From contig JAQNBH010000011.1 in the NCBI GenBank assembly GCA_028752905.1, positions 27,909,178-27,973,177 of the forward strand: a DNA stretch of 64,000 bases, in the 5' to 3' direction. Positions 44,961 to 59,709 of the stretch are shown here, piece after piece (position 1 is the stretch's first letter; each line of letters starts with the position of its first letter). The notes beneath the pieces are model-generated. The model searched no databases and was not told the DNA's origin. It saw only the letters and a list, made by a program, of their open reading frames with translations. Made by a program: the position numbers and the translations under genes. This DNA is from Cladorhizidae sp. MBARI D1340-BT2. Its lineage: Eukaryota > Porifera > Demospongiae > Poecilosclerida > Cladorhizidae.

Positions 44961-47900
44961 AACATGCGCACCAGAGTTCATGAATTCTGGTGTGCATCAA
45001 GCCATGAACTCTGGTGTGCATCAAGCCATGAACTCTGTTGTGTATCAAGCTATGAACTTTGGTCTGTATCAAGCTATATGAACTCTGGTGTGTAGCAAAA
45101 CATGAATTCTGGTGTGTATCAAGCTATGAACTCCAGTCTCTATCAAGCTATATGAATTCTGGTATGTAGCAAGACATGAACTCTGGTGTGAATCAAGCCA
45201 TGAACTCTGGCGGGTATGAAGCTATGAACTCTGGTCTGTATCAAGCTATGAACTCGGGTGTGTAGCAAGTTATGAGGTCTGGTGTGTAGCAGTCATGAAC
45301 TCTGTATCAAGCCATGAAGTCTGGCATCTCAAGCCATGAACTCTGGTGTGTTTCAACCCATGAACTCTGGTGTGCATCAAGCCATGAACTCTGGTGTGCA
45401 TCAAGCCATGAACTCTGGTGTGTAGCAAGCCATTAACTCAGGCATGCATCAAGCCAGTAACTCTGGTGGTATCAAGCTATAATTCTGGTCTGTAGCAAGA
45501 CATGAACTCTGGTGTGTAGCAGTCATGAACTCCGTATCAAGCCATGAACTCTAGTGTGCAGCAAGCCTTGAACACTGGTGTGTTAAGCCATGTACTCTGG
45601 TGTGTACCAAGCCATGAACACTGTTGTGCATCAAGCCAAGAACTCTGGTGTGCAACAAGCATGAACTCTGGTGTGCATCAAACCATGAACTCAGGAGTGC
45701 ATCAAGCTATGTACAATGGCATGTAGCAAGCTATGAACTCTGGTGTGTACCAAGCTATGTATGAACTCTGATGTGTAGCAAGACATGAACTCTGGCGTCC
45801 AGCAAGCCATGAACTCCGGGGTGCATCAAGCCATGAACTCTGGTGTGTATCAAGCTATGAACTCTAGTGTGTAGCAAGACATGAACTCTGGTGTGAAGGA
45901 GTCATGAATTCTGTATCAAGCCATGAACTCTGGTGGCTCGAGCCATGAACTCTGGTGTGCATCAAGCCATGAACTTTGGTTTGCATCGAGCCATGAACTC
46001 TGGTGTGCATCAAGCCATGAACTCTGGTATGCATCAAGCCATGAACTCATGGTGTGCATCAAGCCATGAACTCTGGTGTGCATCAACCCATGAACTCTGG
46101 TTTGCATCAAGCCATGAACTCTGGTGCGCAACAAGCCATGAACTCTGGTGTGTAGCAAGCCATGAACACTGGTGTGCATCAAGACATGTACTTTAGTTTG
46201 CATTGAGCCATGAACTCTGGTGTGCATCAAGCCATGAACTCTGGTTTGCATCAAGCCATGAACTCTTGTGTGCATCAAGCCATGAACTCTGGTGTGCATC
46301 AAGACATGAACTCTGGCTTGCATCAAGCATGAACTTTGGTGTGCATCAAGCCATGAACTGTGGTGGGTATCAAGCTATGAACTCTGGTGTGTAGCAAGCC
46401 ATGAACACTGGTGTATGTCAAGCCATGAACTCTGGTTTGCATCAAGTCATGAACTCTGGTGTGCAGTAAGCCATGAACTATGGTGTTTATCAAGCTATAT
46501 GAACTTTGGTGTGTAGCAAAACATGAATTCTGCTGTGTATCAATCAAGCTATGAACTCCAGTCTATACCAAGCTGTATAAATTCTGGTGTGTAGCAAAAC
46601 ATGAACTCTTATGTGCATCAAGCCATGAACTCTGGCGGGTATCAAGATATTCTAGTCTGTATCAAGCTATGAACTCGTGTGTGTATCAAGTTATGAGGTC
46701 TGGTGTGTATCAAGCTATGAACTCTGGGGTGTAGCAAGACATGAACTCTGGCGTACAGCAAGACATGAACTCCGGCGTGCATCAAGCTATGAAATCTGGT
46801 GTGTATCAAGCTATGAACTCTGATGTGCAGCAAGACATGAACTCTGGTGTGTAGCAGTCATGAACTCTGTAACTAGCCATGAACTATAGGTGTCTCAAGC
46901 CATCAACTCTGGTGTACATCAAGCCATGAACTCTGGTGTGCATCAAGCCATGAACTTTGGTGTGCATGGAGCCATGAACTATGGTGTGCATGAAGCCATG
47001 AACTCTGGTGTGCATCAAGCCATGAACTCTGGTGTGCATCAAGCCATGAACTCTGGTGTGTATCAAGCCATGAACTATGCTGTGCATCAAGCCATGAACT
47101 TTGGTGTGCATCAAGCCATGAACACTGATGGGTATCAAGCTATGAACTCTGGTGTGTAGCAAGCCTTGAACTCTGGCGTGCAACAAGCCATGAACTCTGG
47201 TGTGCATCAAGCCATGAACTCTGGTTTGTCAAGCCATAAACTCTGGTGTGTATAAAGCCATGAACTCAGGTGTGCATCAAGCCTTGAACTCTGGGGTGCA
47301 TCTAACCAAGGACCCTGGTGGGTATCAAGCTATGAACTCTGGTCTGTATATGAACTCTCTGTGTACAAGACATGAATTCTGGTGTGTATTAAGCTATGAA
47401 CTCTGGATTGTATCAAAGCTTTATGAATTCTGGTGTGTAGCAAGACATGAACTCTGGTGTGCATCAAGCCATGAACTCTGGTGGATATCAAGCTATGAAC
47501 TCTGGTCTGTTTCAAGCTATGAACTCTGGTGTGTCACAAGCATTGAAGTCTGGTGCATAGCAGTCATGAACTGTATCATCAAGCCATGGACTCTGGTGTC
47601 TCAAGCCATGAACCTTGGTGTACATCTAGCCATCAACTCTGGTGTGCAATAAGCCATGAACTTTGGTGTGCATCAAACCATGAACTCTGGTGGGTATCAA
47701 GCTATGAACTCTGGTGTGTAGCAAGCAATGAACTCTGGCGTTCAGCAAGCCATGAACTCTGGCATGCATCAAGCTATGAACTCTGGTGTGTATCAAGCTA
47801 TGAACTATGGTGTGTAGCAAGACATGAACTCTGGTGTGTAGCAGTCATGAAATCTGTATCAATCCATGAATTCTGGTGTTTAAAGCCATGAGCTCTGGTG

Positions 47901-50900
47901 TGCATCAAGCCATGAACTTTGTTGTGCATCAAGCCACGAACTCTGGTGTGTACCAAGCGATGAACACTGGCGTGTAGGAAGCCATGAACTCTGGAGTGCA
48001 GCAAGCCATCAACTCTGGTGTGCATCAAGCCATGAACTCTGGTCTGTATCAAGCTATGAACTCTGGTGTGTAGCAAGACATTATTAACTTTGATATGTAG
48101 CAGTCATGAACTCTGTCTCAAGCCATGAACTCTGGCGTGCAGCAAGCCATGAACTCTGGCATGCAGCAAGCCATGAACTCAGGTGTGTCAAGCCATGAAC
48201 TCTGGTGTGTAACAACAAGCCATGAATACTGGTATGCATCAAGCCATGAACTCTGGTGTACATCAAGCCATGAACACTGGTGTGCATCAAGCTATGAACT
48301 CTGGTGTCTATCAAGCTATGAACTCTGGTCTGTATCAAGTGATATGAACTCTGGTGTGTAGCAAGACATGAACTTTGGTGTGCATCAAGCCATGAACTCT
48401 GGTGGGTATCAGGCTATGAACTCTGGTCTGTATCAAGCTATGAACTCAGGTGTGTAGCAAGCCATGAAGTCTGGTGTGTAGCAGTCATGAACTCTGTTTC
48501 AAGCCATGAACTCTGGTGTCTTAAGCCATGAACTCTGGTGTACAGCAAGCCATGAACTCTGGTGTGCATCAAGCCATGAACTCTGGTGCATCAAGCCATA
48601 AACTCTGGTGTGCATCAATCAATGAACTTTTTTTTCTCTCAAGCTATGAACTCTGGTTGGTATCAAGCAATGAACTTTGGTGTGTAGCAAGCCATGAACT
48701 GTGGTGTGCATCAAGCTACACGTATGAACTCTGGTATGCATCAAGCCATGAACTCTGCTGTGTATCAGGCTATGAACTCTGGTGTTTATCAAGCCATTAA
48801 CTCTGGTGTGTTCCAAGCCATTAAATCTGGTGTGCAGCAAGTGATGAACTCTATCAATTCTGGTGTACATCAAGCCATGAACTCTGGTGTGTATCGAGCT
48901 ATGGTCTCTGGTGTGTATCAAGCCATGCACTCTGGTGTGTATCAAGCCATGCACTCTGGTGTGTATCAAGCCATGAACTCTGGTGGATATCAAGATATGA
49001 ACTCTGGTCTGTATCAAGCTATGAACTCTGGTGTATAGCAAGACATGAACTCTGATGTGCATCAAGCCATAAACATCATGCCATGAACTCTGGTGTGCAT
49101 CAAGGCATGAACTCGGATGTGCATCAAGCAATGAACTCTGGTGTTTATCAAGCTATGAACTCTGGTGAGCATCAAGTCATGAACTCTGGCGTGCATCAAG
49201 CTATTAAATCTGGTGTATATCAAGCTATGAACTCTGATGTGCAACAAGACATGAACTCTGGTGTGTAGCAGTCATGGACTCTGTAACTAGCCATGAACTA
49301 TAGGTGTCTCAAGCCATCAACTCTGGTGTACATCAAGCCATGAACTCTGGTGTGCATCAAGCCATGAACTTTGGTGTGCATGGAGCCATGAACTATGGTG
49401 TGCATGAAGCCATGAACTCTGGTGTGCATCAAGCCATGAACTCTGGTGTGCATCAAGCCATGAACTCTGGTGTGTATCAAGCCATGAACTCTGGTGTGCA
49501 TCAAGCCATGAACTTTGGTCTGTAGCAAGCCATGAACACTGGCCTGCATCAAGCCATGAACTCTGGTGTGCATCAAGCCTCGAATTCTGGTGTGTAGCAA
49601 GCCATGAACTCTAGTGTATAGAAAGACATGAACTCTGGTGTGTATAGATAGAGCTATGAACTCTGGTCTGTATCAAACTACGAACTTTAGTGTCTGGCAA
49701 GACATGAACACTGGTGTGTATCAAGCCATGAACTCTGGTGTGCATCAAGCCATGAACTCGGGTGTGTAGCAAGCCATGAACTCAAGCATGCATCAAGCCA
49801 GTAACTCTGGTGTGTATCAAGCTATGAATTCTGGTCTGTAGCAAGACATGAACTCTGGTGTGTAGCTGTCATGAACTCCGTATCAAGCCATGAACTCTAG
49901 TGTGCAGCAAGCATTGAACACTGGTGTGTTAAGCCACTCTGGTGTGTACCAAGCCATGAACTCTGGTGTGCATCAAGCCAAGAACGCTGGTGTGCAACAA
50001 GCATGAACTCTGGTGTGCATCAAACCATGAACTCAGGTGTGCATCAAGCTATGAACAATGGCATGTAGCAAGCTATGAACTCTGGTGTGTATCAAGCTAT
50101 ATATGAACTCTGATGTGTAGCAAGACATGAACTCTGGCGTCCAGCAAGCAATAAACTCCGGGGTGCATCAAGCCATGAACTCTGATGTGTATCAAGCTAT
50201 GAACTCTAGTGTGTAGCAAGACATGAACTCTGGTGTGTAGGAGTCATGAATTCTGTATCAAGCCATGAACTCTGGTGGCTCGAGCCATGAACTCTGGTGT
50301 ATGTCAAGCCATGAACTCTGGTGTGCATCAAGCCATGAACTTTGGTTTGCATCGAGCCATGAAATCTGGTGTGCATCAAGCCATGAACATTGGTGTGCAT
50401 CAAGCCATGAACTCTGGTGTGCATCAAGCCATGAACTCTGGTATGCATCAAGCTATGAACTCTGGTGTGCATCAAGCCATGAACTCTGGTGTACATCAAC
50501 CCATGAACTCTGGTGTGCATCAAGCCTTGAACTCTGGTGTGTAGCAAGCCATGAACACTGGTGTGCATCAAGACATGTACTTTAGTTTGCATCGAGCCAT
50601 GAACTCTGGTGTGCATCAAGCCATGAACTCTGGTTTGCATCAAGCCATGAACTCTTGTGTGCATCATGCCTTGAACTCTGGTGTGCATCAAGCCATGAAC
50701 ACTGGCTTGCATCAAGCATGAACTTTGGTGTGCACCAAGCCATGAACTGTGGTGGGTATCAAGCTATGAACTCTGGTGTGAAGAAAGCCATGAACACTGG
50801 TGTGTGTCAAGCCATGAACTCTGGTTTGCATCAAGTCATGAACTCTGGTGTGCAGCAAGCCATGAACTATGGTGTGTATCAAGCTATATGAACTCTGGTG

Positions 50901-52020
50901 TGTAGCAAAACATGAATTCTGCTGCTGTGTATCAATCAAGCTATGAACTCCAGTCTATATCAAGCTGTATAAATTCTGGTGTGTAGCAAAACATGAACTC
51001 TTATGTGCATCAAGCCATGAGCTCTGGTGGGTATCAAGATATTCTAGTCTGTATCAAGCTATGAACTCGTGTATGTATCAAGTTATGAAATCTGGTGTGT
51101 ATCAAGCTATGAACTCTGATGTGCAGCAAGACATGAACTCTGGTGTGCATCAAGCCATGAACTTTGGTGTGCATGGAGCCATGAACTATGGTGTGCATGA
51201 AGCCATGAACTCTGGTGTGCATCAAGCCATGAACTCTAGTGTGCATCAAGCCATGAACTCTGGTGTGTATCAAGCCATGAACTCTGGTGTGCATCAAGCC
51301 ATGAACTTTGGTTTGCATCAAGCCATGAACACTGATGGGTATCAAGCTATGAACTCTGGTGTGTAGCAAGCCTTGAACTCTGGCGTGCAACAAGCGATGA
51401 ACTCTGGTGTGCATCAAGCCATGAACTGTGGTTTGTCAAGCATAAACTCTGGTGTGTATCAAGCCATGAACTCAGGTGTGCATCAAGCCATGAACTCTGG
51501 TGTGCATCTAGCCAAGGACTCTGGTGGGTATCAAGCTATGAACTCTGGTCTGTATATGAACTCTCTGTGTACAAGACATGAACTCTGGTGTGTATTAAGC
51601 TATGAACTCTGGATTGTATCAAAGCTTTATGAACTCTGGTGTGTAGCAATACATGAACTCTGGTGTGCATCAACCCATGAACTCTGGTGGATATCAAGCT
51701 ATGAACTCTGGTCTGTTTCAAGCTATGAACTCTGGTGTGTCACAAGCATTGAAGTCTGGTGCATAGCAGTCATGAACTGTATCATCAAGCCGTGGAATCT
51801 GGTGTCTCAAGCCATGAACCTTGGTGTACATCTAGCCATCAACTCTGGTGTGCAATAAGCCATGAACTTTGGTGTGCATCAAACCATGAACTCTGGTGGG
51901 TATCAAGCTATGAACTCTGGTGTGTGGCAAGCAACGAACTCTGGCGTTCAGCAAGCCATGAACTCTGGCATGCATCAAGCTATGAACTCTGGTGTGTATC
52001 TAGCTATGAACTATGGTATG

Positions 52021-55000
52021 TAGCAAGACATTATTAACTTTGATATGTAGCAGTCATGAACTCTGTCTCAAGCCATGAACTCTGGCATGCAGCAAGCCAT
52101 GAACTCTGGCATGCTGCAAGCCATGAACTCTGGTGTGTCAAGCCATGAACTCTGGTGTGTAACAACAAGCCATGAACACTGGTATGCATCAAGCCATGAA
52201 CTCTGGTGTACATCAAGCCATGAACACTGGTGTGCATCAAGCTATGAACTCTGGTGTGTATCAAGCTATGAACTCTGGTCTCTATCAAACGATATGAACT
52301 CTGCTTAGCAAGACATGAACTTTGGTGTGCATCAAGCCATGAACTCTGGTGGGTATCAATCTATGAACTCTGGTCTGTATCAAGCTATGAACTCAGGTGT
52401 GTAGCAAGCCATGAAGTCTGGTGTGTAGCAGTCATGAACTCTGTTTCAAGCCATGAACTCTGGTGTCTTAAGCCATGAACTCTGGTGTACAGCAAGCCAT
52501 GAACTCCGGTGTGCATCAAGCCATGAACTCTGGTGCATCAAGCCATAAACTCTGGTGTGCATCAATCAATGAACTCTGGTGTTTCTCAAGCTATGAACTC
52601 TGGTTGGTATCAAGCTATGAACTTTGGTGTGTAGCAAGCCATAAACTGTGGTGTGCATCAAGCTACACGTATGAACTCTGGTGTGCATCAAGCCATGAAC
52701 TCTGCTGTGTATCAGGCTATGAACTCTGGTGTGTATCAAGCCATTAACTCTGGTATGTTTCAAGCCATTGAATCTGGTGTGCAGCAAGTGATGAACTCTA
52801 TCAATTCTGGTGTGCATCAAGCCATGAACTCTGGTGTGTATCGAGCTATGGTCTCTGGTGTGTATCAAGCCATGCACTCTGGTGTGTATCAAGCCATGCA
52901 CTCTGGTGTGTATCAAGCCATGCACTCTGGTGGATATCAAGATATGAACTCTGGTCTGTATCAAGCTATGAACTCTGGTGTGTAGCAAGACATGAACTAT
53001 GATGTGCATCAAGCCATGAACATCATGCCATGAACTTTGGTGTGCATCAAGGCATGAACTCGGATGTGCATCAAGCAATGAACTCTTGTGTTTATCAAGC
53101 TATGAACTTTGGTGTGTAGCAAGCCATGAACACTGGCCTGCATCAAGCCATGAACTCTGGCGTGCATCAAGCCTTGAATTCTGGTGTGTAGCAAGCCATG
53201 AACTCTAGTGTGTAGGAAGACATGAACTCTGGTGTGTATAGAGCTATGAACTCTGGTCTGTATCAAGCTACGAACTGTGGTGTCTGGCAAGACATGAATT
53301 CTGGTGTGTATTAAGCTATGAACTCTGGTCTGTATCAAGCTATGAACTTTGGTGTGCATAAAGCCATGAACTCTGGTGTGCATAAAGCCATGAAATCGTG
53401 TATGCTTCTAGCCATAAATTCTGGTGTGCATCAAGCTATGAACTCGGGTGTGCATCTAGCCATGACTATGGGAGTGCAGCAAGCGATGAACTCTATGAAC
53501 TCTGGTGTTCATCAAGCCATGAACTATGGTGTGTATCAAGAAATGAACTCTGGTGTCAGTAACCAAGAACATCGCATCAAGCCATGAACTCTGGTGTGTA
53601 TCAAGCTATGCACTCTGGTGTGTATCAAGCCATGAACTCTGGTGGATATCAAGATATGAACTCTAGTCTGTATCAAGCTATGAACTCTGGTGTGTAGCAA
53701 GACATGAACTCTGATGTGCATCAAGCCATGAACTCTGGTGTGTATCATGCCAATGAACTCTGGTGTGTTTCAAGCCATGAACTCTGGTGTGTACCAAGCC
53801 ATGAACACTTGGATGCATCAAGCCATGAACTCTGGATTGTAGGAAGCCATGAACTCTGGTGTGCATCAAGCCATGAACTCTGGTGTTTAGGAAGCCATGA
53901 ACTCTGGTGTGCATCAAGCCATGAACTCTGGTGTGTACCAAGCTATGAACTCTGGTCTGTATCAAGCTATGAACTCTGGTGTGTAGCAAAACATGAATAC
54001 TGGTGTGTATCAAGCTATGAACTCCAGTCTATATCAAGCTATATGAACTCTGGTGTGTAGTAAGACATGAACTCTGGTGTGCACCATGCAATGAACTCTG
54101 GCGGGTATCAAACTATGAACTCTGGTCTGAATCAAGCTATGAACTCGGGTGTGTAGCAAGCCATGAAGTCTGGTGTGTAGCAGTCATGAAATCTGTATCA
54201 AGCCATGAACTCTGGTGTCTCAGGCCATGAACTCTGGTTTGCAGCAAGCCATAAACTCTGGTGTGCTTCAAGCAATGAAATTTGGTGTGCATCAAGCCAT
54301 AAACTTTGGTGGGTATGAAGCTATGAACGCTGGTGTGTGGCAAGCCATGAACTCTTGCGTTCAGCAAGCCATGAACTCTGGCATGCATCAAGCCATGAAC
54401 TCTGGTGTGTATCAAGCTATGAATTCTGGGGTGTAGCAAAACATGAACTCTGGTGTGTAGCAAGACATGAACTCTGGTGTGTAGCAGTCATGAACTCTGT
54501 ATCAAGCCATGAACTCTGGTGTCTCAAGCCATGAACTCTGGTTTGTGTCAAGCCATGAACTCTGGTGTGCATCAAGCCATGAACTTTGGTGTGCATCAAG
54601 CCATGAACTATGGTGTGCATCAAGCCATCAACTCTGGTGTATATCAAGCCATGAACTCTGGCGTGTATCAACCCATGAACTCTGGTGCATGAACTCTGGT
54701 GTGCATCAAGCCGTGCACTTTGGTGTGCATCAAGTAATGAACTCTGGTGGGTATCAAGCCAAGAATTCTGGTGTATAGTAAGCCATGAACCCTGACGTGC
54801 AGCAAGCAATGAACTCTGGCATGCATCAAGATAAACTCTGGTATGTATCAAGCTACTGTATGAACTCTGGTGTGAAGAAGACATGAACTCTAGTGTGTTG
54901 CAGTCATGAACTCTGTATCAAGCCATGAACTCTGGTGTATCAAGCCATGAAGTCTGGTGTGTGTCAAGCCATGAACTCTGGTTTGCATCAAGCCATGAAC

Positions 55001-55860
55001 TCAAGCATGTATCAAGCTATTAACTCTGATGTGCATCAACCCATAAACTCTGGTGTGCATCAAGCCATGAACTCTGTTGTGCAGCAAGCGATGAACTCTA
55101 TGATATCTGGTGTGCATCAAGCCATGAATTCTGGTGTGTATCGTGCTATGAACTCTGGTGTGTATCAAGCCATGTACTCTGGTGTGCATCATGCCATGAA
55201 CTCCGGTGTGCATCAAGGCATGAACTCATATGTGATTAAAGCAATGAACTCTGTTGTTTATCAAGCTATGAACTCTAGTGGGTATCAAGCTATGAACTTT
55301 GGTGTGTAGCAAGCCATGAACTCTGGCCTGCATCAAGCCTTGAACTCCGGCGTGCATCAAGCCTTGAACTCTGGTGTGTAGCAAGCCATGAACTCTGGTG
55401 TGTATAGAGCTATGACCTCTGGTCTATATCAAGCTATGAACTATGGTGTCTGGCAAGACATGAACTATGGTGTGTATCAAGCCATGAACTCTGGTCTGTA
55501 TCAAGCTATGAACTCTGGTGTGCATCAAGCCATGAACTCTGGTGTGCATAAAGCCATGAACTCAGGTGTGCTTCTAACCATAAATTCTGGTATGCATCAA
55601 GCTATGAACTCGGGTGTGCATCAAGCCATGACTTCGTGTGTGCAGCAAGTGATGAACTCTATGAACTCTGGTGTGCATCAAGCCATGAACTATGGTGTGT
55701 ATCAAGACATGAAATCTGGTGTCAGTAACCATGAACTCCGCATCAAGCCATGAACTCTGGTGTGTATCAAGCTATGCACTCTAGTGTGTATCAAGCCATG
55801 AACTCTGGTGGATATCAAGATATGAACTCTGGTCTGTACCAAGCTATGAACTATGGTATG
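52021..55860. repeat. Higher-order repeat of ~3.84 kb, copy 1
   Basis: A marker run TAGCAAGACATTATTAACTT recurs at 48071, 52021 and 55861. 52021-55860 and 55861-about 59710 carry the same variant units in the same order, with one extra 24-bp unit in the second, so offsets change from 3840 to 3864. Copies look more than 97% identical by eye. The copy starting at 48071 is shorter and more diverged after about 1.2 kb. Confidence 0.85.
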
Positions 55861-58800
55861 TAGCAAGACATTATTAACTTTGATATGTAGCAGTCATGAA
55901 CTCTGTCTCAAGCCATGAACTCTGGCATGCAGCAAGCCATGAACTCTGGCATGCAGCAAGCCATGAACTCTGGTGTGTCAAACCATGAACTCTGGTGTGT
56001 AACAACAAGCCATGAACACTGGTATGCATCAAGCCATGAAGTCTGGTGTACATCAAGCCATGAACACTGGTGTGCATCAAGCTATGAACTCTGGTGTGTA
56101 TCAAGCTATGAACTCTGGTCTCTATCAAACGATATGAACTCTGCTTAGCAAGACATGAACTTTGGTGTGCATCAAGCCATGAACTCTGGTGGGTATCAAT
56201 CTATGAACTCTGGTCTGTATCAAGCTATGAACTCAGGTGTGTAGCAAGCCATGAAGTCTGGTGTGTAGCAGTCATGAACTCTGTTTCAAGCCATGAACTC
56301 TGGTGTCTTAAGCCATGAACTCTGGTGTACAGCAAGCCATGAACTCCGGTGTGCATCAAGCCATGAACTCTGGTGCATCAAGCCATAAACTCTGGTGTGC
56401 ATCAATCAAAGAACTCTGGTGTTTCTCAAGCTATGAACTCTGGTTGGTATCAAGCTATGAACTTTGGTGTGTAGCAAGCCATGAACTGTGGTGTGCATCA
56501 AGCTACACGTATGAACTCTGGTGTGCATCAAGCCATGAACTCTGCTGTGTATCAGGCTATGAACTCTGGTGTGTATCAAGCCATTAACTCTGGTATGTTT
56601 CAAGCCATTGAATCTGGTGTGCAGCAAGTGATGAACTCTATCAATTCTGGTGTGCATCAAGCCATGAACTCTGGTGTGTATCGAGCTATGGTCTCTGGTG
56701 TGTATCAAGCCATGCACTCTGGTGTGTATCAAGCCATGCACTCTGGTGTGTATCAAGCCATGCACTCTGGTGGATATCAAGATATGAACTCTGGTCTGTA
56801 TCAAGCTATGAACTCTGGTGTGTAGCAAGACATGAACTCTGATGTGCATCAAGCCATGAACATCATGCCATGAACTTTGGTGTGCATCAAGGCATGAACT
56901 CGGATGTGCATCAAGCAATGAACTCTGGTGTTTATCAAGCTATGAACTCTTGTGGGTATCAAGCTATGAACTTTGGTGTGTAGCAAGCCATGAACACTGG
57001 CCTGCATCAAGCCATGAACTCTGGCATGCATCAAGCCTTGAATTCTGGTGTATAGCAAGCCATGAACTCTAGTGTGTAGGAAGACATGAACTCTGGTGTG
57101 TATAGAGCTATGAACTCTGGTCTGTATCAAGCTACGAACTGTGGTGTCTGGCAAGACATGAACTCTGTTGTGTATTAAGCTATGAACTCTGGTCTGTATC
57201 AAGCTATGAACTTTGGTGTGCATCAAGCCATGAACTCTGGTGTGCATAAAGCCATGAAATCGTGTATGCTTCTAGCCATAAATTCTGGTGTGCATCAAGC
57301 TATGAACTCGGGTGTGCATCTAGCCATGACAATGGGAGTGCAGCAAGCGATGAACTCTATAAACTCTGGTGTTCATCAAGCCATGAACTATGGTGTGTAT
57401 CAAGAAATGAACTCTGGTGTCAGTAACCAAGAACATCGCATCAAGCCATGAACTCTGGTGTGTATCAAGCTATGCACTCTGGTGTGTATCAAGCCATGAA
57501 CTCTGGTGGATATCAAGATATGAACTCTAGTCTGTATCAAGCTATGAACTCTGGTATGTAGCAAGACATGAACTCTGATGTGCATCAAGCCATGAACTCT
57601 GGTGTGTATCATGCCAATGAACTCTGGTGTGTTTCAAGCCATGAACTCTGGTGTGTACCAAGCCATGAACACTTGGATGCATCAAGTCATGAACTCTGGA
57701 TTGTAGGAAGCCATGAACTCTGGTGTGCATCAAGCCATGAACTCTGGTGTTTAGGAAGCCATGAACTCTGGTGTGCATCAATCCATGAACTCTGGTGTGT
57801 ACCAAGCTATGAACTCTGGTCTGTATCAGGCTATGAACTCTGGTGTGTAGCAAAACATGAATACTAGTGTGTATCAAGCTATGAACTCCAGTCTATATCA
57901 AGCTATATGAACTCTGGTGTGTAGTAAGACATGAACTCTGGTGTGCACCATGCAATGAACGCTGGCGGGTATCAAACTATGAACTCTGGTCTGAATCAAG
58001 CTATGAACTCGGGTGTGTAGCAAGCCATGAAATCTGGTGTGTAGCAGTCATGAAATCTGTATCAAGCAATGAACTCTGGTGTCTCAGGCCATGAACTCTG
58101 GTTTGCAGCAAGCCATAAACTCTGGTGTGCTTCAAGCAATGAAATTTGGTGTGCATCAAGCCATGAACTTTGGTGGGTATGAAGCTATGAACGCTGGTGT
58201 GTGGCAAGCCATGAACTCTTGCGTTCAGCAAGCCATGAACTCTGGCATGCATTAAGCCATGAACTCTGGTGTGTATCAAGATATGAATTCTGGGGTGTAG
58301 CAAAACATGAACTCTGGTGTGTAGCAAGACATGAACTCTGGTGTGTAGCAGTCATGAACTCTGTATCAAGCCATGAACTCTGGAGTCTCAAGCCATGAAT
58401 TCTGGTTTGTGTCAAGCCATGAACTCTGGTGTGCATCAAGCCATGAACTTTGGTGTGCATCAAGCCATGAACTATGGTGTGCATCAAGCCATCAACTCTG
58501 GTGTATATCAAGCCATGAACTCTGGCGTGTATCAACCCATGAACTCTGGTGCATGAACTCTGGTGTGCATCAAGCCGTGCACTTTGGTGTGCATCAAGTA
58601 ATGAACTCTGGTGGGTATCAAGCCAAGAACTCTGGTGTATAGTAAGCCATGAACTCTGACGTGCAGCAAGCAATGAACTCTGGCATTCATCAAGATAAAC
58701 TCTGGTATGTATCAAGCTACTGTATGAACTCTGGTGTGAAGCAAGACATGAACTCTAGTGTGTTGCAGTCATGAACTCTGTATCAAGCCATGAACTCTGG

Positions 58801-59709
58801 TGTATCAAGCCATGAACTCTGGTGTGTGTCAAGCCTTGAACTCTGGTTTGCATCAAGCCATGAACTCAAGCATGTATCAAGCTATTAACTCTGATGTGCA
58901 TCAACCCATAAACTCTGGTGTGCATCAAGCCATGAACTCTGGTGTGCAGCAAGCGATGAACTCTATGATATCTGGTGTGCATCAAGCCATGAATTCTGGT
59001 GTGTATCGTGCTATGAACTCTGGTGTGTATCAAGCCATGTACTCTGGTGTGCATCATGCCATGAACTCCGGTGTGCATCAAGGCATGAACTCATATGTGA
59101 TTAAAGCAATGAACTCTGGTGTTTATCAAGATATGAAATCTAGTGGGTATCAAGCTATGAACTTTGGTGTGTAGCAAGCCATGAACTCTGGCCTGCATCA
59201 AGCCTTGAACTCCGGCGTGCATCAAGCCTTGAACTCTGGTGTGTAGCAAGCCATGAACTCTGGTGTGTATAGAGCTATGAACTCTGGTCTATATCAAGCT
59301 ATGAACTCTGGTGTCTGGCAAGACATGAACTCTGGTGTGTATCAAGCCATGAACTCTGGTCTGTATCAAGCTATGAACTCTGGTGTGCATCAAGCCATGA
59401 ACTCTGGTGTGCATAAAGCCATGAACTCAGGTGTGCTTCTAGCCATAAACTCTGGTATGCATCAAGCTATGAACTCGGGTGTGCATCAATCCATGACTTC
59501 GTGTGTGCAGCAAGTGATGAACTCTATGAACTCTGGTGTGCATCAAGCCATGAACTATGGTGTGTATCAAGACATGAAATCTGGTGTCAGTAACCATGAA
59601 CTCCGCATCAAGCCATGAACTCTGGTGTGTATCAAGCTATGCACTCTAGTGTGTATCAAGCCATGATCTCTGGTGGATATCAAGATATGAACTCTGGTCT
59701 GTACCAAGC
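55861..59709. repeat. Higher-order repeat of ~3.84 kb, copy 2
   Basis: Partner of 52021-55860. Shared rare landmarks include GTCAGTAACCAAGAACATCG (53555 and 57419) and GCCGTGCACTTTGG (about 54710 and 58574). Confidence 0.85.
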